64,000 nucleotides of DNA from Chiridota heheva. Its lineage: Eukaryota; Echinodermata; Holothuroidea; Apodida; Chiridotidae. Location: assembly GCA_020152595.1 (NCBI GenBank), contig JAIGNY010002621.1, positions 1,681,001 to 1,745,000 of the forward strand, written 5' to 3'. Positions 57,101-64,000 of this stretch are shown piece by piece. The notes below the pieces were generated by a model, which ran no database searches, had not been told where the DNA came from, and was given only the letters and a program-made list of their open reading frames with translations. Within the stretch, counting starts at the first letter, position 1. Every line of letters begins with the position of its first letter. The translations under genes were made by a program, and so were the position numbers.

Positions 57101-58650
57101 CCATTAAAGATAAGTTCCGTCACTGGAGCCGCCCAATGGAAGCGAAGCGACCCGTAAACGCGACCGCGGGAATCGTATGGAACCGACGGGACCCGAAACA
57201 CGGGCCGCGAACCGCCCATCGGAACCGCACGGACCCGTGAAACACGGACTGCGGAACCGCACGGGACCCCAAAACATGGGCCGTGGAACCGATAACTGCC
57301 GTAGCCGCTGGCTACGGGACCAAGAAGAAAAAATAGCTGTCTCAATGCTATACTTTGGATTAACCGCACGGGTACGCCTTTTCTAGAGGCGCCCGCTGAG
57401 AGTGGGCGGGCCCCGCCCCTGGCTTTGGACCTGGGTGGCGGTGGGGAGACGAAGAGGGCCTATCAGACCGTCGCTTCCACTTTCTCCGCCGCTTGAAAGT
57501 ACCGGTCGGGGTGGAGTCTGTGCCCGACCACGCCGCCAGATCCCAATCGCAAAGAGTACAGGGATTTGACTCGCAGCATAATCTGCACGCCTAACACGGA
57601 GATGGATGTCACCGAGCTGCACTTAAAGAAGCGCTTGCACGCTACGCATCACGGACATCCTGGGTGTGTAAAACATCAACACTGGACCTGTCCTTCATGT
57701 CCATGATACTGGTGAAAATAAACACGGAACTTGTAACGCTCAACGAGACAGTCTTAATTATGCGTTCACACGAAGCCGCGGAACTGGCGTAGCTAATGGC
57801 TACGGACCAAGAAGAAAATAACTGTCAATGCTATACTTCTTGTCAAGAATGCCACCTGACCACGTAGCTTGTACCTAGTGGGCGATAACCGGATTAAACC
57901 GCATGATGTACGTAACTCATAAATACGGACCTCGCGGTAAACATCGGGCCGCTGAACCATCCAATGGAACCGTCCGCCAGAATAACGGGTCATGAACCGC
58001 ATGGAACCGCCTCCGCCTCAGAATAACGGGCCGCTGAAATCAGAGGGAACCGCCCGCCCCGTGAACAACGGCCGGAACCGGTATGGAACCGGGTTCGCCT
58101 GAATATAACGGGGCTGGAACCAGAGGAACTGGCCCGCCTGGGTGAATAACGTGGCCGCTGAACCAGACATGGGATCCCGGAACCGTATGGATCCGCCCCG
58201 GACCGCACAATGCCCGCACATAGGGCTGGCGGAACTGGCCAGGGACGGCCCAACGGAATCAGAGTGGGATCACGGAACCGCCCATCGGAACCGCCCGCCT
58301 GCAACAACGGGCCGCGGAACCGTATGGGACTCCCGAAACCGTGATGGGACTTCGAATCGCATGGAACCGGCCCCGGATTCGCACAATGCCCGGCAGCACA
58401 GGGCCGCCGCGGAATCGCCGGGACTGGGTCCAATGGAACCGCTGGGAACCTTCCAATGGAACCGCTCGCTTCGGTGAATAACGGGCCGCTGAACCGCATG
58501 GATTCACGGAACCGGCCCAATAACCGCTCGCCAGAATAACAACGGGCCGCAGAACCGTGATGGACTCCTCGGAACCGTATGGAATCGCCCCTGACTCGCA
58601 TACAATGCCCGTGATAGCTTGGGAATCGCTGACCGTCCAATGGAACTGCT
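57100..58650. repeat. GGAACCGTATGGAAC short-unit array and higher-order repeat, part 2
   Basis: Dense degenerate units of CGGAACCG(T/C)ATGGAACC alternating with GAATAACGGGCCGCTGAACC. It is the counterpart of the 34.85-35.2-kb array. Between them, 57480-57960 repeats 56650-57100 at a spacing of about 830 bases. Confidence 0.8.
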
Positions 58651-59860
58651 TTTACTACAACTTAGGCGAATGCCACAACGCCCCTAAGAGGTTGCCCTCT
58701 CTCTCTCTTACTGCTATCACGAGGCACAACGCCTCTAAGAGCGTAACCTTCCTGGTGAATTTCTTTTTATATCTGAAAAGAGAATATATATCCATGCATA
58801 TACACAAATACTGCAAAGTAAGTATGATCTTACTTGACACGCTAAAGAGAGACTTAGGCCTAGCAGTCTAAACAGAACATCAAAATCCTCTTAAACAGAA
58901 AAATTTCACTGAAAAATAAATTTCTTAAGAGAAGAACGATGTCCATGCATAAACTAATACGTGTAAAGTAACTATGATCTTAATGGACACGCTTAAAGAG
59001 AGATTTGAGGCATAGCATTCTAAATAGAACAAATAAATAATTTGCTTTAACAGACAAAAAAATGTTAAACAAAAAAATTCTATCTAAAATTTAGAAACCC
59101 GAGAAAACGTGATCCAACGAATGACTTTACTAGCGCGGGGTAGGGGAAACACCAACCACTGTGTACTTGAGGTCTGTAAAGATAAAAAGGAAAGATTATT
59201 TTCTGTAATAGGGTCGCCGGAGAGACTCCATCCACGGCCCTCCTCCGACACCCCTACCTAACTTCTGAAAATTAAATATTTTATCTCAAATCTGTGTAAG
59301 AAAAATAAAAATATTCATATGCTGGGTTAACGTGGAAAAAAACGTAAATAGCTCATGAGTAACAACTGTAGCTCCCTAGACTTGTTACAGGGCACCTACA
59401 TTTACTCCAGCGTGACTACGCATCTGCACGCGCATGCACAAAATCAAAAAGGAAATTGGCCCATGATATGAGAAGGTGTACTGAAATATCCTAACGCATA
59501 AACACTATACATAGTATAACGCTTAGGGTCACCCCGAGGCGGTGGGGCTAAGGAGAAAAAGACTAATTCCCTCAAGTAGAGGTCCTCAGACAGGCATAAC
59601 CTGGGTGCTCTAGACCTAAACATCACCACGAGAGTAGGACGCTCTCTAACTAGCCACTCGCTATGTACATCGACAAACCCGCTATCCTGGCGTAGGCTAC
59701 ACGGTAAAGTCATGTAGGTCGGCCAAGAAATCTCGGATCCATGGCTACCGCACCCTTCTCGAAGACTTGAAAAAGGCGAGCCAGATGGAGAACGGGCAGC
59801 GAAAACCCTTCAGGTAGAAGCTACGAAGAGAGTGCAGTTAGAAAGGTTAATTAAAAATAA
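58650..59860. other. Large element, right AT-richer part with a 150-bp duplication
   Basis: A stretch at about 58745-58890 (TCCATGCATATACACAAA, GTATGATCTTACTTGACACG, AAAGAGAGACTTAGG) is repeated at about 58915-59045. No coding signal. The composition returns toward that of the host. Confidence 0.6.
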
Positions 59861-59869
59861 AATAAAATG

Positions 59870-60041
59870 ACCAGTTTTCAGCGAAGTGTTAGCATAACAA
59901 CGCATCAGAAAAGAGTGAGGTGGTACAGAGGTATTATGGAGGTCAGCCATTGGTTAATGCTTTTATAGGTTCAAGTTAGAAGTGCTAGAATCCAGGTCGT
60001 GTGACATTATAGCATGGAAGGTAAGGTATAACTTAAAGTAA
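59870..60041 (-). repeat. Right inverted terminus of the large element
   Basis: Reverse complement of 50455-50600, ending AAGGTATAACTTAAAGTAAA before the TA tract. Confidence 0.85.
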
Positions 60042-60246
<205 letters not shown>

Positions 60247-60393
60247 CTGATTTTGATACTTTGAGAATTATTTCAAACACCAGAATCTTTTAAGCAATGT
60301 TTTCTAAAATCATGAAGGAATAAACTTGTAAATTCTTATCTTCCTAAACTATGTTTATTTGGTGAACGACATTTACAGTTTCTAGAAACTACC

Positions 60394-60478
60394 TGAGCTA
60401 CTTTGTTCTTTCAGTTCTTCCCCTCCAGTTCAAGTTCCAGTTTTGCTATTTGGCATGAAGATTATCCAGTACAACCTG
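60394..60478 (-). pseudogene. Candidate coiled-coil gene exon 1 (damaged)
   Basis: After an ATGCAG acceptor the minus strand reads VVLDNLHAK, then in another frame IAKLELELEG, then (another) EELKEQSSSG before GTAGTTT. The composition fits the gene's coil, but at least two frame changes are needed. The most tentative exon. Confidence 0.4.
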
Positions 60479-60659
60479 CATCATAAAAATCATTCAAGAA
60501 AAACAGTTGTCAAACAAACAATAGCTTTAATCTCTTGTAAGTACTGAATGGTAACTCTCTGTGCATCATATTTAAATTTTCAGATGCAACTTTAATTTAA
60601 TGTTCTACAAAAACATACAAACATTAAAAGTGTCATGAATGCATGATGCTTAAAAAAAC

Positions 60660-60945
60660 TTAAAACCATTCAAGCCATGAGCGCTTTATAAAGCTGGTGA
60701 TTACGCTTGCCATATGGTGCCCAGTTGATAAGAACACTTGATTCTCCTAGATGGAACAATTGTGTCCATGGTAGGTTAACTCCCCAAGGAAACTGGTACT
60801 CATTTCACAGCTGAGTGGAGCTTAAGGAAAATAGGATAGTGTCTGGTCTAAGGACACACAGCACAGCGCCCTGGCTGAGATTTGATCAGGTACTTTAAGT
60901 ACAAGACTGACGCCCTAACTGCTCCCTGACTCCCAATACAGAGGC
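60660..60945 (-). mobile_element. tRNA-derived SINE-like copy 4
   Basis: Shares GTAGGTTAACTCCCCA, TGGTACTCATTTCAC, ACACAGCACAGCGCCCTGGC and a tRNA-like end (minus, GGGAGCAGTTAGGGCGTCAG) with the copy at 12.4-12.7 kb. Confidence 0.7.
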
Positions 60946-61084
60946 TTAAAAAGAGCAAAATGTTTTTTGAAGACCCGAGTCTTTTTTTTGTGAGGAGCTT
61001 ATTGATAGAAGACAAATAGTAACTCCCCTAAGCTAGGGGAAAAGGGTGGTGCTCTTTTTAAGGGGGAAAAAGGGTCCTGCCATT

Positions 61085-61525
61085 CCCTTTTAAAACACTT
61101 TTTAAACATAACCTTTTTAACCAACTATCAAAGACTTTAAACATCACATTTAAGAAACATGGGAAATCACTATAAGCAAAACCCCATATTAACCAATCAT
61201 ATAAAAGTTTTAAATTCACATGTAAAGAAACATAAGAAATCACTATAAGCATAACCATATTAAAATCATATCAAAGATTTTTAAATGTCACATGAAAAGA
61301 AACATAAAAAATCACTATAAGCAAAACCCCATATTAACCAATCATATCAAAGATTTTAAATGTCACATGAAAAAAACATAAAAATCACTATAAGCAAAAC
61401 CCCATATTAACCAATCATATAAAGACTTTAAATGTAAATTAAAGAAACATAAGAAATCACTATAAGCAAAACCCCATATTAACCAATCATATAAAAGACT
61501 TTAAATGTAAATGTAAAAAAAAAAG
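61085..61525. repeat. Tandem repeat of about 70-75 bp, about six copies
   Basis: The unit contains AATCACTATAAGCAAAACCC, CATATTAACCAATCATAT and a TTTAAATGTCACATG-like part. Copies vary by small indels. Confidence 0.9.
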
Positions 61526-63335
61526 TTACATTTATCCATTTTCCAAAAAAAATGGGGGAAAGGGAAAACACTGCCCCAAAAAAAGAAAAAAAACAAAAGA
61601 GGATCACAGGGGTTTTCCTAGGACTTCATTCTTGGCAGCTAATTTTTTCTCCAAACTTGAAACTTGATCTAACCTTCAACAACATTATCATCAATCTGAA
61701 AACAGAAGTTGATCGAGCAAAGATCCTATCCATCTATAATTTGTTAATCAATAAATTTTTAAAAGAACTGTGACATATCAAAGTAAAAACAATAATGGTA
61801 AATAATGGGAGGCATGTTTGATGTTAGCTAACACGGGGGGATCCTAACCCCAAAGAGAAGCTGAAAACGGGGTGTTATAATCAAGAAGCAGGTAATGTCA
61901 ATGTACCCCTGGATCTGCTAAAGTCACTGGGTTTTTTTGATCAATGGTAGAACAGAATCAAAGTTTAAAAAAAACATTTTGTTAGGGTTTTTTTGGGGCA
62001 AAGTATGAAAATTTTTTAATATATAAAAAATTTGATGCAAAAAAAGGGCCGAAGACTTTCGAAAAATTTTTTAAATTTATTACTTAATTTCTTTTCATTG
62101 ATAATAATAAGATTCCCTTTTTCCCGCGGAAATTGCTTAAAAGGGATTTTAAAGATTTCTAGTGGTTACATGTTCAAATTTCTTCAATAGCGTTTACAAT
62201 TTCTAATGCCCTTTGGGTTTAAAACCAAATATTTCAATAAATGCATAACAGTGAACCCAACACTCCCCTTTATTTCAATTTTATCAGCCTCTCTCCTTTC
62301 ATTGTAGCAAGGATCAGATAATAGGGAAATTTAATAGAAAAAGAATTTTGCAACAATTTAAAAATACAAGAAATTTCTAATTAATTTTTATTTGATTTTC
62401 TCAGCCTGATTCTTAAGAATTTTTTTTAATTATTATTGTTCCCTTTTCACATCCAAGCTTTGTAAATTTTTTTAATAGCAAAAAAATTTAGATTTACATC
62501 AAGAACTGCAAATACATATTCTAATTATCATTCATAGTGTATACCCAAAAATGTTTTCATATCAAAAACCCAGTACTAATTATTTCATTATTATGAAGTT
62601 TGTCAACAAAAAGTGTTTTGGGTAAAAAACTATCTTAATATCGATGTAATGAAATGGCAATCATTAATAATTTATATACATTTTAAAAAAAAAAATTGAG
62701 TTTTAAAAAAAATTCATGCCCTATTCTTTGTATTTTATTAAGAGTTTCTAACGGAAATCCATTCCCACCTCATCTTTTGCATTGGCCGAAGTACAGTTCC
62801 TCTTTTTTTCCGACGTTTGGGAGCGACAGAAGGGAAAAACACCCCGGAAAAATCTCCATTAAAACTCAAATTTTTTTTGGGGATCTGAAATCTGAGTTGA
62901 AAAAATATTTTTAAAAACAACAGATCTTATCATTTCAAAAACAGCACCTTCCCCCATTCCCCTTTATTTTTTTAGAATCAATTTACAACTTATCTTTTCA
63001 ATTAAGATTCACAACAAATCTAAAGTTGTCCTATCTTGCAGTCTACCAATTTCATTTGCTACTTTCAAACTACAGTTGTATATCAGGTCAAATTACAAGA
63101 TTTTATTTTCCTTTTTTTTTTCAAAGAACAAACAAAAATTTTTAAATTGATGAATTCTATCATTAATCTGTGTTTTGTATTAAACTTTTAAAAATTTAAT
63201 CAGAAAAGTATGGTAATCAAAATTTTTATTTTCGAGATCAATTTATTTTACTTAAAGCTGAATCAATAAACTCTACATCATGTATCTTGGGGCATTGAAT
63301 AAGGATTAGTTAAAAGAGTCAAAAGGTATCTTTTT
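61526..63335. other. Homopolymer-rich sequence, no supportable feature
   Basis: Many runs of A, T, G and C of 5-10 bases. The short open frames have no family resemblance. Either low-complexity DNA or poorly corrected sequence. Confidence 0.5.
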
Positions 63336-63337
63336 TG

Positions 63338-63640
63338 AAAGAGACTTAAAAAAAAAAAATGGTGAAAAACATTAAAAATCCTTCCTAGATTCTGTTTTAC
63401 TACATTTCTGACATATCCCATGTTTTTTAACCCAAAAAAATCGGGGGAAAAAATTTGATAAATATAAGTTTTGGGAATCAGGAGGGCATCACAACTAGTC
63501 TGATTTATCATTTCTTTGGTTTTTAATTTTTTAAAATTAATATCTCCTTAAGAATAAGTTTTTGAACTTTCTTCCCTATTTTGTTTCATTTAAATTTTCC
63601 CTTTCATAAATAGACTTATCTTTATTTATCATCTCACCTT
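63338..63640. repeat. Diverged copy of the 16.6-17.3-kb fold-back repeat
   Basis: Shares GACATATCCCATG-TTTTTAA, AATATCCCCTTA-type and CTTTCTTC-C-ATTTTGTTTC landmarks with 16850-17060, in the same order. Confidence 0.65.
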
Positions 63641-64000
63641 CCTTTTTAAATTTAGCATTTGGGTTTAATTTAATTATCCGATAGTAGAGCAATTAAAAAT
63701 AGGTTATGATACTTTACCCTAATATACTTTAAATTTCTTTTTGTGACAAAATGGGGAAAAAGAGAGAAAACGGTTGGTTTAAAAAAATTTAACCCGATGT
63801 TAATCTCACCACTTTACCACTCTGAGATGAAGACTGAGGGAAAGGGGGTTTCAACAGGAAGTTTTTTTATTTCTAAAGCTAAAACTCGAGCCGTAGCGAT
63901 TGGGTTACCCCAGGGACTCTTTAATGATCCTGGGCCCTGTCTCTCTCCCCCCTGAAAAATTCAATTTTTAAAACGATTTTATGAAAGAACTTAGAACTAA
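63641..64000. other. Right edge, nothing supportable
   Basis: AT-rich with homopolymers. The 63743-63955 open frame has no recognisable domain. Confidence 0.4.

Larger units (their letters stand above)
50442..60041. mobile_element. Large (9.6 kb) inverted-terminus element, non-autonomous, DIRS-type ends
   Basis: The left end (50455-50600) is matched, inverted, by 59870-60041: TTATACTTACCTTCCAT, CACACGACCTGATTCTA, GCACTTCTAAC, and TGACCTCCATAATACCTCTG with TACCACCTCAC. The termini are homologous to those of the DIRS-like element at 5.4-11.4 kb. The interior is clearly richer in G and C than the AT-rich host DNA and consists of subrepeats. I find no RT, RNase H, recombinase or transposase, so it is probably mobilised in trans. 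A LINE fragment is nested at 51174-53124. Confidence 0.75.

Noticed and set aside
61620-61720. Possible mini exon after TTCTGTTTTCAG on the minus strand
   Set aside because: Only about ten residues before the next GT and no coil continuity; too weak to call.

Overview
The window looks like invertebrate animal genomic DNA, probably from a marine metazoan. It is AT-rich, has many short spliced exons with GT/AG borders, and carries DIRS-like, RTE-like, CR1/L2-like and I-like retroelements plus tRNA-derived SINEs. I see no bacterial operon, rRNA or CRISPR. The species cannot be named from the sequence alone.

One host gene occupies almost the whole window on the minus strand. Its last coding exon is at 2850-3034 and its most 5' recognisable exon is near 60.4 kb; the true start is probably beyond the right edge. 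It encodes a very long coiled-coil protein. The 29 exons from 42836 down to 2850 join without a break: their lengths sum to 4686 bases, or 1561 residues plus a stop. Most are phase-0, multiple-of-three modules of about 150-219 bases in three related types: A (about 53 residues), B (about 60-66) and C (about 66-73). Between 19.4 and 30.2 kb the trio B-A1-A2 has been tandemly copied three times, introns included, with one extra A1. I do not recognise the protein with certainty. A kinesin-7/CENP-E-like tail is a weak hypothesis, and no motor domain is visible. The eight exons to the right of 44 kb are poorer, and most of them carry frame breaks.

The introns hold most of the sequence. (1) 5.39-11.41 kb is a nearly complete but broken DIRS-like element, with inverted termini, Gag, RT-RNase H and tyrosine recombinase. 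(2) 23.07-28.57 kb is a full-length I-like LINE with a 9-bp target duplication; five 5'-truncated copies of the same family lie elsewhere, all in the same direction as the gene. (3) 50.44-60.04 kb is a 9.6-kb GC-richer block between inverted termini of the DIRS-like kind. It sits inside a (TA)n tract, has higher-order subrepeats and no recognisable enzyme. A truncated relative lies at about 32.7-36.3 kb. (4) Two CR1/L2-like fragments in opposite orientation (43.3 and 45.5 kb) flank two exons. (5) There are several tandem arrays: a 300-bp unit at 3.3 kb, a CT-rich minisatellite at 40.4 kb, a 73-bp unit in 16 copies at 47.3 kb and a 75-bp unit at 61.1 kb.

The stretch from about 61.5 kb to the end is rich in homopolymer runs and holds no supportable gene; it may be low-quality sequence. 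The most interesting signals are the modular exon amplification with its built-in insertion clock, and the large non-autonomous inverted-terminus element family.
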